Notes: generated by a model from the letters alone, not told the origin. A stretch of 64,000 bases of DNA from Asanoa ferruginea (GCF_003387075.1 NZ_QUMQ01000001.1:5270001-5334000), one strand, 5' to 3'; positions 39,923 through 49,286 are shown, counted from the first letter of the stretch. Program-made: numbers and translations.

Positions 39923-40357
39923 ATGCCCACCTTCGCCACCCCCGGCCCGATCCTCGCCACCGTCGTCGTCGCGGGCGCCCGGGTGCGGGTCACCGCCAGC
40001 GACCGCAGCGACACCGCCGTGCGCGTCGAACCCGTTGATCCCACCAACCCCAGGCACGTGAAGGTGGCTGCCCGGACCAGGGTCGATTTCGCCGCCGGTC
40101 GGCTGTCGGTCAAGACGACGACGTCGGGAGACAGCGGCGGCTCGGTCGTCATCACCATCGACCTGCCCACCGGTTCCGGCCTCGTGTCCTACCTGTCCCA
40201 GTCCGACGTCCACGCCGACGGTGTCTACGGCGAGTGCGAGGTGCACATGTCGTCGGGTCGGGTCCGTCTCGACCGGATCGCCACCCTGCGGGCCAACGTC
40301 GCCGGTGGGCAGGTCTGGATCGGTCAGTCGGCGGTGAGCGCGACCTCGACGAGCTGA
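39923..40357 (+). pseudogene. DUF4097-like beta-repeat protein, C-terminally truncated
   Basis: 144 residues from the ATG at 39923. The start MPTFATPGPILATVVVAGARVRVTASDR and VRLDRIATLRANVAGGQVWIG are those of actinobacterial DUF4097 proteins, which normally continue with further beta-repeats to about 220-280 residues. Here the similarity ends at GQVWIG; the last nine residues are read from the 3' end of the convergent BTAD regulator, with which it overlaps by 34 bases. A deletion or rearrangement seems to have joined the two genes. The product may be unstable. Confidence 0.6.
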
Positions 40358-43300
40358 TGCCAGTCTGCCTGCGCGCCCTCCGCGGCCGCCTGCGCGAACG
40401 CCCCGTCGCCGAGGCGGCTGCGCGCTGCCTGCTCGATCCGGGCCGCGTCCGGGTGGGAGAGATCCGGCAGTCCGCGCACGGCGGCGCTGGCACCCAGCAG
40501 GCGCGCGGCCTGCTCCGGCTGGTCGCGGCGGAGCGCGACGTCGGCGACACCGACCAGGATCCCGGCGATCAGCGGCGCGTGCCCCGCCTCGGACGCGGCC
40601 GCTACGGCCGCCGCACGGCGGGTGCGCGCCTCGTCGAGATCGTCGGCGACGTAGCCGAGCAGGTCGTCGATTCCGGCCCGGACGTTCGACAGGTTCGCGT
40701 CGTCGCCCAGCAAGGTCGTCGCGACGCCGATCTGCCGGCGGGCCTCGCCGGCGTCGCCGGCCCAGTGCGCGAGGTCGGCCTTCGCGAAGGCCAACTCGGC
40801 CAGCGCGTGCGGCCAGGTGACCCGTTCGGCGTGGGCCTGCGCCTCCGCGATCGTCGCCGCGCTCGACTCCTGGTCGCCCAGTCGCCAGAACAACCGGGCC
40901 CGCTGGGCCAGCATCCGGATGACGTCTTCGACGGCACCGATCGGTGCGACCACCTCGATCGCCTGCTCGTAGTGGGCGCAGGCGGCGGCGAACTCGCCAC
41001 GCATGGTCATCCGGTCCGCCAGCTCGGTCAGGGCGAAGGAGATCCCGAACCGTTCGCCGATGGCCCGGAACTCGACCAGCGCCAACTCCAGGCCGGCGTC
41101 CGCCTCCCGGCTGCCGTCGCCGAGCAGGATCCGCATCTTGCCGAGCTGGAGCCGGGCCAGCGCGCGCACCCACGGGTCGGGGTCTTCCAGCAGCTCTTCC
41201 CAGGCGGGCAGGAACGCGTCCGGCGCCTCCAGCATGCGTTCCAGCGGGACGACGAAACCCAGCAGCGGGTGCCGTTCCGTGACGCGCAGGCTCGACTGGT
41301 AGGCCCGGTGGATCCACTCGGCCACCTGGTGCTCGTCGGACCGACCCGAGGCCGCGAAGTGCACGACGAGGCCGTAGACGACGGCCCGGATGTCGTCGAT
41401 CACCTCGCCGGGCGCTTCGGTGGCCGCGACGATCAGCTCGAGACCCTCGGTCTTGTGCCCGCTGAGCCACCAATACCAGCCGGCGCCCGCGGCGAGCCGC
41501 ATCGCACCGGGCCCGTCGCCGGCCGCGAGGGCGGCGCGCATCGCCGCGCCGATGTTGTCGTGCTCGGCGTTGAGGATGGCGAGCCAGTGCAGTTGTTCCG
41601 CGCGGCGTAGGTAGGGATCCGCCGTCACGGCCAGTTCGGTGAAGTAGGCGAGGTGCGCCCGGCGGGCCAGCTCGGCTTCCCCGGCCTCGGCGAGCCGGTC
41701 GCCGGCGTACTCCTTGATCGTGCCCAGCATCCGGTAGCGCTCGCCGTCGGTGACCAGCAGCGACTTCTCGGCCAGCGAGGTGAGCAGCTCGAGCACGTCT
41801 TCCGGCTCGACCGAATCGCCGGCGCAGACCCGTTCGGCCGCTTCCAGGCTCGCACCGGCGGAGAACACCGACAGCCGGCGCAGGACCTGCCGCTCGGGGT
41901 CGGTGAGCAGGTCCCAGCTCCAGTCGACGACCGCGCGCAGGGTGCGGTGCCGGGGCAGCGCGGTGCGGCTGCCGCCGGTGAGCAGCCGGAACCGGTCGTC
42001 GAGCCGGTTGGCGAGCTGGTCGAGTGACATGGTGCGCAGCCGGGCGGCGGCCAGTTCGATCGCCAGCGGCATCCCGTCGAGGGCCCGGCAGACCCGCATC
42101 ATCGTCGCCACCGTGTGTGCGTCGAGCACGAGATCCTTGCGCACCGCGACCGCGCGGTCACGGAGCAGTTGCACGGCGGGAGCCGACTCGTGGCCGCCGG
42201 CCAGCGGTTCGACGAGCCAGAGCGCCTCACCGGTGATGCCGAGCGGTTCCCGGCTGGTCGCCAGGATCCGCAGCCGCCGGCACTCCCCGAGCAGGCGATG
42301 GGCGAGCGCCGCCGCGGCCTCGATCACGTGCTCGCAGTTGTCGAGGACCAGCAGCATGTCGCGGTCGCGGATCGCGGTGATCAGGCGGTCGGCCGGCTCC
42401 GCGTTGGTCGCGTCGCCGAGCAGCGTGTCGCGCAGGCCCAGACCGGCGAGCGTCGCCTGCGCCACGTCACCATCGGCGCCGATGGCGGCCAGTTCGACCA
42501 GCCAGGCGCCGTCCGGCAGGCCGCCGAGCAGCGTGCGGGCGGTCTCGGTGGCCAGCCGGGTCTTTCCCGAACCGCCGGGGCCGATCAGGGTGGTGAGCCG
42601 ATGGTCGGTGACGAGTTCGCGGACCGCCTCGATGTCCGCGTCCTTGCCGACGTAGCTGGTCAGTTCGGCCCGCAGGTTGGTCTTCCTGGTCTCCTCGCGC
42701 GGGCCGACCTCGCCGCGCAGCAGCGCGACGTGCAACGCCGACAGTTCCGGTGCGGGGTCGACGCCCAGCGCGTCGGCCAGCGCTTCCTTCGTCTGCTGGT
42801 AGACCTGGAGCGCCTCGCTGGCCCGGCCGGCGGCGGCCAGGGCCCGCATCAGCGCGGCGGCGAGCCGTTCCCGCATCGGGTGGGCGGCCACGAGATCGGT
42901 CAGTTCGGTGACCAGCGCCGCTCCGTGGCCGGCGTTGACCTCGGCGTCGAAGCGATCCTCCAGGGCGGCCAGGCGCAGCCCTTCGAGCCGGGTGGCCGCC
43001 GCCGCGAACGCACCGCTGTCGTCGAGGTCGACGCCCTGCATGGCCGCGCCGCGCCACAGGGCGAGGGCGGCGCGGAGCAGCCCGGGATCCTGGTCGGTGC
43101 GGGCCTGGCCGATGAGGCGTTCGAACCGCACGGCGTCGACGGCGTCGGGTTCGACCGCCAGCCGGTAACCGCCGGGTTGCGCCTCGACCACTCCCTGCGG
43201 CAGGGCCTTGCGCAGCCGGGAAACCAGGCGTTGCAGGGCGTTTCCCGCGTCGGCGGGCGGCCGCTCGCCCCAGATCCAGTCGACCAGCGTCGCGTTCGGG

Positions 43301-43422
43301 ACCGTGCGACCCGGCTCGAGCGCGAGGGCGATCAGCAGCCCACGCAGCCGTGCGCCCGGCACGTCGGCCACGACGCCGTCGTCCGTGCGCACCTCGAACG
43401 GTCCGAGCATCCCGATCTGCAC
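40324..43422 (-). CDS. AfsR/SARP-type regulator: BTAD domain with NB-ARC ATPase and TPR region
   Basis: 1032 residues starting at GTG (MQIGMLGPFEVRTDDG). Order: OmpR-like winged helix (residues 1-90), bacterial transcriptional activation domain (about 95-240, FERLIGQARTDQDPGLL to LQVYQQTKEALADALGVDPAPEL), NB-ARC ATPase from about 270 with Walker A GPGGSGKTRLA and Walker B MLLVLDNCEHV, then a long helical TPR-like region. Regulators of this type integrate ATP and ligand signals to activate secondary-metabolite or adaptation genes. It is divergent from the histidine kinase with a 106-base gap. Confidence 0.92.
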   Translation of the reverse strand: MQIGMLGPFEVRTDDGVVADVPGARLRGLLIALALEPGRTVPNATLVDWIWGERPPADAGNALQRLVSRLRKALPQGVVEAQPGGYRLAVEPDAVDAVRFERLIGQARTDQDPGLLRAALALWRGAAMQGVDLDDSGAFAAAATRLEGLRLAALEDRFDAEVNAGHGAALVTELTDLVAAHPMRERLAAALMRALAAAGRASEALQVYQQTKEALADALGVDPAPELSALHVALLRGEVGPREETRKTNLRAELTSYVGKDADIEAVRELVTDHRLTTLIGPGGSGKTRLATETARTLLGGLPDGAWLVELAAIGADGDVAQATLAGLGLRDTLLGDATNAEPADRLITAIRDRDMLLVLDNCEHVIEAAAALAHRLLGECRRLRILATSREPLGITGEALWLVEPLAGGHESAPAVQLLRDRAVAVRKDLVLDAHTVATMMRVCRALDGMPLAIELAAARLRTMSLDQLANRLDDRFRLLTGGSRTALPRHRTLRAVVDWSWDLLTDPERQVLRRLSVFSAGASLEAAERVCAGDSVEPEDVLELLTSLAEKSLLVTDGERYRMLGTIKEYAGDRLAEAGEAELARRAHLAYFTELAVTADPYLRRAEQLHWLAILNAEHDNIGAAMRAALAAGDGPGAMRLAAGAGWYWWLSGHKTEGLELIVAATEAPGEVIDDIRAVVYGLVVHFAASGRSDEHQVAEWIHRAYQSSLRVTERHPLLGFVVPLERMLEAPDAFLPAWEELLEDPDPWVRALARLQLGKMRILLGDGSREADAGLELALVEFRAIGERFGISFALTELADRMTMRGEFAAACAHYEQAIEVVAPIGAVEDVIRMLAQRARLFWRLGDQESSAATIAEAQAHAERVTWPHALAELAFAKADLAHWAGDAGEARRQIGVATTLLGDDANLSNVRAGIDDLLGYVADDLDEARTRRAAAVAAASEAGHAPLIAGILVGVADVALRRDQPEQAARLLGASAAVRGLPDLSHPDAARIEQAARSRLGDGAFAQAAAEGAQADWHQLVEVALTAD

Positions 43423-43478
43423 CCGGCAGATCCTGCCATGCGGGACAGGCAGGGCTGCTCCGGGCGGGGGGCCTGGCC

Positions 43479-43494
43479 TCCCCCGCTCGGGGGA
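43479..43494. promoter_or_regulatory. Copy 1 of a G/C palindrome, upstream of the histidine kinase
   Basis: TCCCCCGCTCGGGGGA (arms of 7 around CT) lies 34 bases upstream of the histidine-kinase GTG. Two further copies of the same word occur after the response-regulator gene and upstream of the PBP gene (45469 and 45493). I infer a binding site of the response regulator, giving autoregulation. Confidence 0.6.
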
Positions 43495-43528
43495 TTCGGC
43501 CGCGGGGTTCGTCCGGATAATCGGGCGG

Positions 43529-44788
43529 GTGGGCAGGCTGCGGAGCGTCCTCGACCGGGTCGCCGGCGCATCGCCGACGGCCGGCGGGAGCGTGATCGGG
43601 CGTACCCTCGCCGGGCAATCGATCTTGATCGCGGTCGTCTGCATGGCGGTCGACGGCGCGGGCGCGGCGATGACCGGCCTGCCGGTGCACTGGCCCGCCG
43701 GAGCGGCCCTCGCCGTGCTCGTCGTCGTGGTCGACGCGGCTCTCGCGCTGCCGGTCCGGCTGTCCGGCTGGGTGGCGACCGCGCACGCGGCGGCCGTCGT
43801 CGTCACCGCCGTGGTCGTGCGGATCACCGTCAACCTGCACGGCACCGGTGGCCACCAGATCTCGGTCGGGGAGAGCCACGTCGGCGCGCTGGTCGCCGGA
43901 TACCGCGCCGGGGCGTGGTTGCGCCGCTGGCCCTCGCTGCTGTCGTTGGGCGCGCTGGTCGTCGGCATGGCCGCCAGTCGCTGCTTCCACCCCGGCGCGA
44001 GCGTGCTGTCGGTGGTCATGGTGGCGGCCACCAACGCCCTGCTGCCCTGGCTGGTCGGCCGCTACACCACGGGTCGCCGCGCCTACATCGACGAGTTGCA
44101 GCACCGCAGCGAAAACGAACGGCGCGACGCCGAGGCCGCGGTCGAGGCGGCCGTCTCCCGGGAGCGCAGCGCGATCGCCCGCGACCTGCACGACGTGATC
44201 TCCCACCACGTCAGCGCCATCGGCATGCACGCCGGCGCGGCCCGCCTGGGGTTGACCGCCCGCGGCACCGGTGACCGGGTGACCGGCTCGCTGTCGGCGG
44301 TGGAGGCGGCCAGCCGGGCCGCGATGGTCGACCTGCGCAAACTGCTCGACGTGCTGCACGGCACCTCCGACGGCGCAAACCAGCCGGGGCTGGCAAACCT
44401 AGACGAACTGGTCACCGGTGTACGCCCCGCGGGTCCCGCCGTTCGCCTGACCGTGCACGGTGGCTCGCGCCCGTTGCCCGGATCGCTCGACGTGGCGCTC
44501 TACCGTGTCGCGCAGGAGATGCTGACCAACGCGCTGCGGCACGGCGACGGCACCACGGTCGACCTGGAGATCCGCTACCGCACCGACGCGGTCACGGTGG
44601 CGGCGCGCAACGGGATCGGTCGGGGCGCGCGGGTCGCGGCGCTGGCCAGTGACGGTCGCGGGCTGGCCGGCATCCGCACCCGGGCGGCGATGTTCGACGG
44701 CAGCGTCAACTACGGCCCGGACGAGTCCCGAAAAAGATGGGAGACAAGCGTCACGGTGTCGACCGGATCCTTGGAAGGTGCCTCGTGA
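43529..44788 (+). CDS. Sensor histidine kinase, NarL/DesK-type (HisKA_3)
   Basis: 419 residues from a GTG. Five or six hydrophobic helices fill residues 25-180 with short external loops, then a coiled stretch, and the dimerisation domain with the phospho-accepting His221 in RDLHDVISHHVS. The ATPase has the N-box YRVAQEMLTNALRHG and a G-box GRGLAGIRTRAAMF. With short extracytoplasmic loops it may sense a signal within the membrane, as LiaS and DesK do. The response-regulator gene overlaps its stop (GTGA). Confidence 0.93.
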   Translation: MGRLRSVLDRVAGASPTAGGSVIGRTLAGQSILIAVVCMAVDGAGAAMTGLPVHWPAGAALAVLVVVVDAALALPVRLSGWVATAHAAAVVVTAVVVRITVNLHGTGGHQISVGESHVGALVAGYRAGAWLRRWPSLLSLGALVVGMAASRCFHPGASVLSVVMVAATNALLPWLVGRYTTGRRAYIDELQHRSENERRDAEAAVEAAVSRERSAIARDLHDVISHHVSAIGMHAGAARLGLTARGTGDRVTGSLSAVEAASRAAMVDLRKLLDVLHGTSDGANQPGLANLDELVTGVRPAGPAVRLTVHGGSRPLPGSLDVALYRVAQEMLTNALRHGDGTTVDLEIRYRTDAVTVAARNGIGRGARVAALASDGRGLAGIRTRAAMFDGSVNYGPDESRKRWETSVTVSTGSLEGAS

Positions 44789-45459
44789 CCCTGCGCATCC
44801 TGCTCGCCGACGACCACGCGATGTTCCGTTCGGGGCTGCGGGCCGTGCTGGAAACCCAGCCGGATCTGGACTGCGTCGCCGAGGTCGCCGACGGGCGGGC
44901 CGCCGTCACCGAGACCGCCCGGTTGCAGCCCGACCTGGCCATCCTCGACGTGCGGATGCCGAAGCTCGACGGCCTCAGTGCAGCGGAAACGATCCTGGCC
45001 GAGCCGGCGAACAGCACCCGCGTGCTGATGCTGACCACCTATGACAGCGACGAGTACGTCTATCGCGCACTGACCGCCGGCGCCAGCGGTTTCCTGCTCA
45101 AGAGCCTGCCGCCGGAGGAGATGGTGAGCGCGATCCGGGTGGCCGCGCGGGGTGACGCGGTGGTCGACCCGTCGGTCACCCGGCGGCTGGCGGCCCGGTT
45201 CGCCGCGGCGCTCGCGCCGGCCGTGCGCAACCCCGATGTAGCGCCCGGCATTGACCGGCTGACGGTGCGTGAGCGCGAGGTGCTGTTGCTGGTTGCCGCC
45301 GGTCACACCAATGCCGAGATCGGGGCTAGGCTCTACGTCGGCGACGAGACCGTGAAGACGCACGTGTCCCGGATCCTGGCAAAGCTTGGCCTCCGCGACC
45401 GCGTGCATGCCGCACTGTATGCATATCGTCACGGTCTGGCTCGCCCGGATACCGACTGA
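44785..45459 (+). CDS. NarL/LuxR-family response regulator
   Basis: 224 residues from the GTG overlapping the kinase stop. Receiver domain: acidic pair ADDH, phospho-acceptor Asp55 in LDVRMP, Lys in FLLKSLPPEE. C-terminal LuxR-type helix-turn-helix: LTVREREVLLLVAAGHTNAEIG and DETVKTHVSRILAKLGL. It receives phosphate from the adjacent kinase. The repeated CCCCG-N2-CGGGG palindromes around this operon and in front of the PBP gene are the likely targets. Confidence 0.95.
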   Translation: MTLRILLADDHAMFRSGLRAVLETQPDLDCVAEVADGRAAVTETARLQPDLAILDVRMPKLDGLSAAETILAEPANSTRVLMLTTYDSDEYVYRALTAGASGFLLKSLPPEEMVSAIRVAARGDAVVDPSVTRRLAARFAAALAPAVRNPDVAPGIDRLTVREREVLLLVAAGHTNAEIGARLYVGDETVKTHVSRILAKLGLRDRVHAALYAYRHGLARPDTD

Positions 45460-45468
45460 CCGGCGGTG

Positions 45469-45504
45469 TCCCCCGAGCGGGGGAGGCTTCATCCCCGCTC
45501 GGGG
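45469..45504. promoter_or_regulatory. Two tandem copies of the G/C palindrome upstream of the PBP gene
   Basis: TCCCCCGAGCGGGGGA (45469-45484) and CCCCGCTCGGGG (45493-45504) are two dyads of the same type, in opposite sense at the centre (AG and CT), with centres 22 bases or about two helical turns apart. They lie 10 bases after the response-regulator stop and 75-110 bases before the PBP ATG. I infer a response-regulator-controlled promoter for the PBP; the first could also help terminate the operon. Confidence 0.62.
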
Positions 45505-45578
45505 TGACGAGATCGGCCGCCGCGCTTCCTAGCGTCGAGGCCGATCACGTTCCGCCCCGACCAAGGGAACTATCCATA

Positions 45579-48368
45579 ATGGACCGAACGACTGCCCCGG
45601 ACGACCCTGATCGGCGTTCTGGTCAGGATTCCGACCGGCGTGGCCCTCGGGGAACGGCGCCGAGCGGGCGCGCGTCGGTGGGCAGCGCCCGCGTGCCCGC
45701 ACAACCACCCGGTCCGCGGGCGGGCTCGGCGCCGGTGGGCTCGGCTTCGGTGGGCTCGGCCTCTGTGGGTTCGGCGTCGGTCGGGTCGGCCTCTGTGGGT
45801 TCGGCGTCGGTCGGGTCCGCCTCTGTGGGTTCGGCGTCGGTTGGTTCCGCGCCGGTTGGTTCCGCCTCGGTCGGTTCGGCTTCCGTCGGTTCGGCTTCCG
45901 TCGGTTCGGCTTCGGTTGGCTCGGCTCGGGTCGGGCGGGCCACTGTTCCGGCGCCCGGTGCTCCGGCCGGCGGTGCCGCTGGTCGTGCGACCGTCGGGCG
46001 GGCGGTGGTCTCGCCGGGCGCGCCCGGCGGTCCCGGTTCGCCGCCCACGGGCCCGAAGGGTCCGCGCAGCCGCCGCGACAAAGACGGCCCCGAGGCACTA
46101 GCCCGGGCGAAACGGCGAAAGCGGATCAACTGGATCATCATCCCGATCGCGGTCGTCGTCATGCTCGCCGGCGCCGGTGTTGTGACCTTCACCTGGTATT
46201 CGACGAAGGTGCCCACGCCGGAGAGCATCATCCCGCCGTCGGCCACCACGATCCTCGCCGCCGACGGCTCCACCATCGCCAAGCTCGGCTCGGCCAACCG
46301 GGAGCTCGTCGCCGCCAACAAGATCCCGGATTTCCTCCAGAAGGAAGTGGCCTCGGCGGAGGATCGCGGGTTCTTCTCCCGCAAGGGCGGCGTCGACTAC
46401 GCCGGCATCGTGCGCGCGGCGCTCAACAACGTCAAAGGCGGCGACAAGCAGGGTGCCTCGACGATCACCCAGCAATACGCCCGCAAGGCCTACGACGGGC
46501 AGCAGTCCTACGGCAACCTGACCGCCGACAGCTACACCCGGAAGGTCAAGGAGGCGGTCCTCGCCTCGAAGCTGGCCAAGCAGTTCGACGCGCCGACGAT
46601 CATGTCGCGCTATCTCAACATCATCTACTTCGGCCGCGGCGCGTGGGGGATCCAGGCGGCGTCCCGGGCCTACTTCGGCAAAGACGTCGACAAGCTCAAC
46701 GTGGCCGAGGGCGCCGTGCTCGCCGGTGTGATCAAGCAGCCCGACCCGGACGCCGTCACCGGTCACAAGGGCTACGACCCGGCGGTCAACCCGGCCGACG
46801 CCCAGGCCCGCTGGAACTACGTCCTCGACGGGATGGTCGAACAGGGCTGGCTCAAGCCGGCGGACCGCCCGACGGCATACCCCAAGTTCCTCAAGCCCAA
46901 CGACAAGGCCTGCACCATCGACTGCGGGGTGAACACACCGGAGGGCAACGTCATCAACTACGTCAAGGAGGAGATGGCGGCCATGAAGCTCTGCGACCTG
47001 AAGAAGGATCCCGCTTCGACGAAGCAGAGCTGCTCCGACGCGCTGCAGAGCGGCGGCTACCGGATCAAGACGACCATCGACCCGAAGATGCAGGCGGCAG
47101 CCGAGGCGGTGGCACAGCGCTCGAAGAAGGGTTCGGAGATCAACGGGCAGCCGGCCAACCTGCAGGCCGCGGTGGTGGCGATCGATCCGCCGACCGGGCG
47201 GGTGCTGGCCTACTACGGCGGTGACAACGGCACGGGCACCGACTATGCCGGCAAGAACACCGACGCCGCCGGCAACATCACCGGTGGCCACCCGCCAGGC
47301 TCGACCTTCAAGGTCTACACGCTGGCCGCGGGCCTCAACGCCGGGGTCTCGCTGGACTCGCACTGGAAGGGCAACCCCTTCACGATCGAAGGGACCCAGA
47401 TCCACGTCCAGAACGCCGGTCGTACGCCCGGAAACAACGTCTCGTTGAAGACCGCGACGCTCCAGTCGTACAACGTCCCGTTCTATTACATGACCATGAA
47501 GATCGGCACTGACAAGGTCATCGACATGGCGCACCGGGCCGGCATCTCCACGATGTGGGCCACCGACCATCAGGAAGCCGTCAACCTGGCGGCGAAACCC
47601 GCGGCCGACCTCACGCCCTCGCCCTTCTTCAGCGGCATCACCGGCTACGGCCAATACCCGATCACGGTGCTCGACCACGCCAACGGCATGGCGACCATGG
47701 CGCAGCGCGGCATCTACAACAAGGCACACTTCGTGACCTCGGTGTCCCAGAACCAGCAGGGCCAGTGGGTGTCCGTCGGCGGCGAGAAGCTCGACCCGAA
47801 GCAGACCATCAGCCAGGAGGTCGCCGACAACGTCAGCCTGGTGCTGCGCGACTACCCGGCGACGGTCCACCACGTGCTCGCGGACGGGCGGCCGTCCGCC
47901 GAGAAGACCGGCACCTGGGAGCTCAACTCGAAGAGCTCCGAGAACGGCGACGCGTGGATGGTCGGCTACACACCGCAACTCGCCACCGCGGTCTGGGTGG
48001 GCAACAAGGCTGACGCGAAGCCGTTGCGAACGAAGGGCGGCACGAGCATCAGCGGTTCCGGCCTGCCGGGCGAGATCTTCGAGCGGTTCATGAACACGGC
48101 GCTCAAGGGCAAGCCGGAGATGAAGTTCCCGAGCGGCGTGCAGCAGATCGGTGACCCCAACTCCGGCAACGGCGAGGCGCCGCCCCCGCCGCCGCCGGTG
48201 CAGCCCGGTCAGCCGCCGACCTGCCCCGATCCGCAAAACCTGCTGTGCCTCCTCAACGGCAACAACGGCGGCGGCAACAACAACGGCGGCGGCAACAACG
48301 GCGGCGGCGGAAACAACGGTGGCAACAACGGCGGCGGTGGCAACGGCGGGCCCGGCGGGCCCGGCTGA
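45579..48368 (+). CDS. Class A penicillin-binding protein (transglycosylase/transpeptidase)
   Basis: 929 residues from the ATG at 45579; the frame is open upstream but that would include the operator. A cytoplasmic head of about 185 residues contains 15 pentapeptide units (VGSAS type), followed by one helix (INWIIIPIAVVVMLAGAGVV). The GT51 glycosyltransferase has AEDRGFFSRKGG and QGASTITQQYARK; the transpeptidase has SxxK (STFK, near residue 575), SYN and KTGTW. The tail is a Gly/Asn-rich stretch of about 40 residues. It polymerises and crosslinks peptidoglycan outside the membrane. It probably belongs to the regulon of the upstream two-component system. Confidence 0.95.
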   Translation: MDRTTAPDDPDRRSGQDSDRRGPRGTAPSGRASVGSARVPAQPPGPRAGSAPVGSASVGSASVGSASVGSASVGSASVGSASVGSASVGSAPVGSASVGSASVGSASVGSASVGSARVGRATVPAPGAPAGGAAGRATVGRAVVSPGAPGGPGSPPTGPKGPRSRRDKDGPEALARAKRRKRINWIIIPIAVVVMLAGAGVVTFTWYSTKVPTPESIIPPSATTILAADGSTIAKLGSANRELVAANKIPDFLQKEVASAEDRGFFSRKGGVDYAGIVRAALNNVKGGDKQGASTITQQYARKAYDGQQSYGNLTADSYTRKVKEAVLASKLAKQFDAPTIMSRYLNIIYFGRGAWGIQAASRAYFGKDVDKLNVAEGAVLAGVIKQPDPDAVTGHKGYDPAVNPADAQARWNYVLDGMVEQGWLKPADRPTAYPKFLKPNDKACTIDCGVNTPEGNVINYVKEEMAAMKLCDLKKDPASTKQSCSDALQSGGYRIKTTIDPKMQAAAEAVAQRSKKGSEINGQPANLQAAVVAIDPPTGRVLAYYGGDNGTGTDYAGKNTDAAGNITGGHPPGSTFKVYTLAAGLNAGVSLDSHWKGNPFTIEGTQIHVQNAGRTPGNNVSLKTATLQSYNVPFYYMTMKIGTDKVIDMAHRAGISTMWATDHQEAVNLAAKPAADLTPSPFFSGITGYGQYPITVLDHANGMATMAQRGIYNKAHFVTSVSQNQQGQWVSVGGEKLDPKQTISQEVADNVSLVLRDYPATVHHVLADGRPSAEKTGTWELNSKSSENGDAWMVGYTPQLATAVWVGNKADAKPLRTKGGTSISGSGLPGEIFERFMNTALKGKPEMKFPSGVQQIGDPNSGNGEAPPPPPPVQPGQPPTCPDPQNLLCLLNGNNGGGNNNGGGNNGGGGNNGGNNGGGGNGGPGGPG
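45723..45947 (+). repeat. 15-bp tandem repeat coding for VGSAS units in the PBP head
   Basis: Fifteen consecutive 15-base units code for GSAPV, seven GSASV, GSAPV, four GSASV, GSARV and GRATV. Bases differ between units mainly at third positions, so the peptide is conserved better than the DNA, which suggests selection on protein rather than recent slippage alone. Confidence 0.9.
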
Positions 48369-48378
48369 GCCCCGTCCG

Positions 48379-49161
48379 CTAGCGGGCGGCGCGCTTGATG
48401 AGGTCGGCGGCCGCTGCCGGCTGCGAGATCATCGCGACGTGTGAAGCGCCGACCTCGCGGATCTCCGCACCGGCCCGGTGCGCCATGAAGCGCTGGGCCG
48501 CGGCGGGGAGCACGCTGTCGTCGCGGGCCACGAGATACCACGACGGGATGGTCTTCCAGGCGGGTGCGCCGGACGGTTCGCCGAGCGTGCGCGCGTCGGC
48601 GGGCCGCTGGCCGGCCCACATCAGGTCGGTGGTCGACCGCGGGAGGTCGCCCGCGAAGACGCCGCGGAAGAACTCCTTCTTGATATACCCGTCGACCAGG
48701 CCGGTGTCGTAGGGGCGGAAGTCGAGCGCCGCCTCGTTGAGCTTGCTGCCCGGGAACATCGTCTGCATGCCCAGCAGCGTCTCGCCCTGGTCGGGGGCGA
48801 ACGCCGCCACGTAGACCAGCGCCCGCACGTTGGGGTTGCCGGTTGCCGCGTTGGTGATGACGATCCCGCCGTAGGAGTGTGCGGCGAGCACGACCGGGCC
48901 GCTGATGGTGGCCAGGATGCTGGCCAGGTAGGCGGAGTCGGTGGACACACTGCGCAGCGGGTTGGCCGGTGCGATGACCGGGTAGCCGTCGCGGATGAGC
49001 TTGGCCGCGACGTCGTTCCAGCCCGAAGCGTCGGCGAACGCGCCGTGCACGAGCACGATGGTCGGCTTGGGTCGCGAGTGTGCCTGCGCCGGCGTTGCGA
49101 ACAGTGCGCCGGTTGCGGCGGCGGCGGTGCCGGCCAGCAGCGTACGGCGGGTTGTCGTCAT
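48379..49161 (-). CDS. Exported alpha/beta hydrolase
   Basis: 260 residues from the ATG at 49161, preceded by GAAGGGG. The start MTTTRRTLLAGTAAAATGALF is a Tat-type signal cleaved after AQA. The hydrolase core has VLVHGAFADASGW, nucleophile Ser in AHSYGGIV and a likely acid in ARDDSVLP and His in GASHVAM. This subgroup includes esterases and the salicylate-esterase-like family. It is convergent with the PBP gene and divergent from the LAL regulator. Confidence 0.9.
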   Translation of the reverse strand: MTTTRRTLLAGTAAAATGALFATPAQAHSRPKPTIVLVHGAFADASGWNDVAAKLIRDGYPVIAPANPLRSVSTDSAYLASILATISGPVVLAAHSYGGIVITNAATGNPNVRALVYVAAFAPDQGETLLGMQTMFPGSKLNEAALDFRPYDTGLVDGYIKKEFFRGVFAGDLPRSTTDLMWAGQRPADARTLGEPSGAPAWKTIPSWYLVARDDSVLPAAAQRFMAHRAGAEIREVGASHVAMISQPAAAADLIKRAAR

Positions 49162-49286
49162 GGAATTGGTCCCCTTCACGCATCTGTTACGAGTCGGGGT
49201 CAGCGTAGGAATGGGCACTTGACGAGCACTGAATGAAGCCGTTCCGTGGAGCCCGCGGCCGGCTGATCATGTTGCAGTATTGGCGG

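Noticed and set aside
43479-45504. G/C palindromes as mere terminators
   Set aside because: The first copy lies upstream of the kinase gene and not behind any gene on that strand, and arms of 5-7 bases with a two-base centre cannot form a stable hairpin loop.
45723-45947. CRISPR-like or minisatellite repeat
   Set aside because: Units of 15 bases are contiguous without spacers, stay in frame and code for one pentapeptide, so this is a coding repeat inside the PBP gene.
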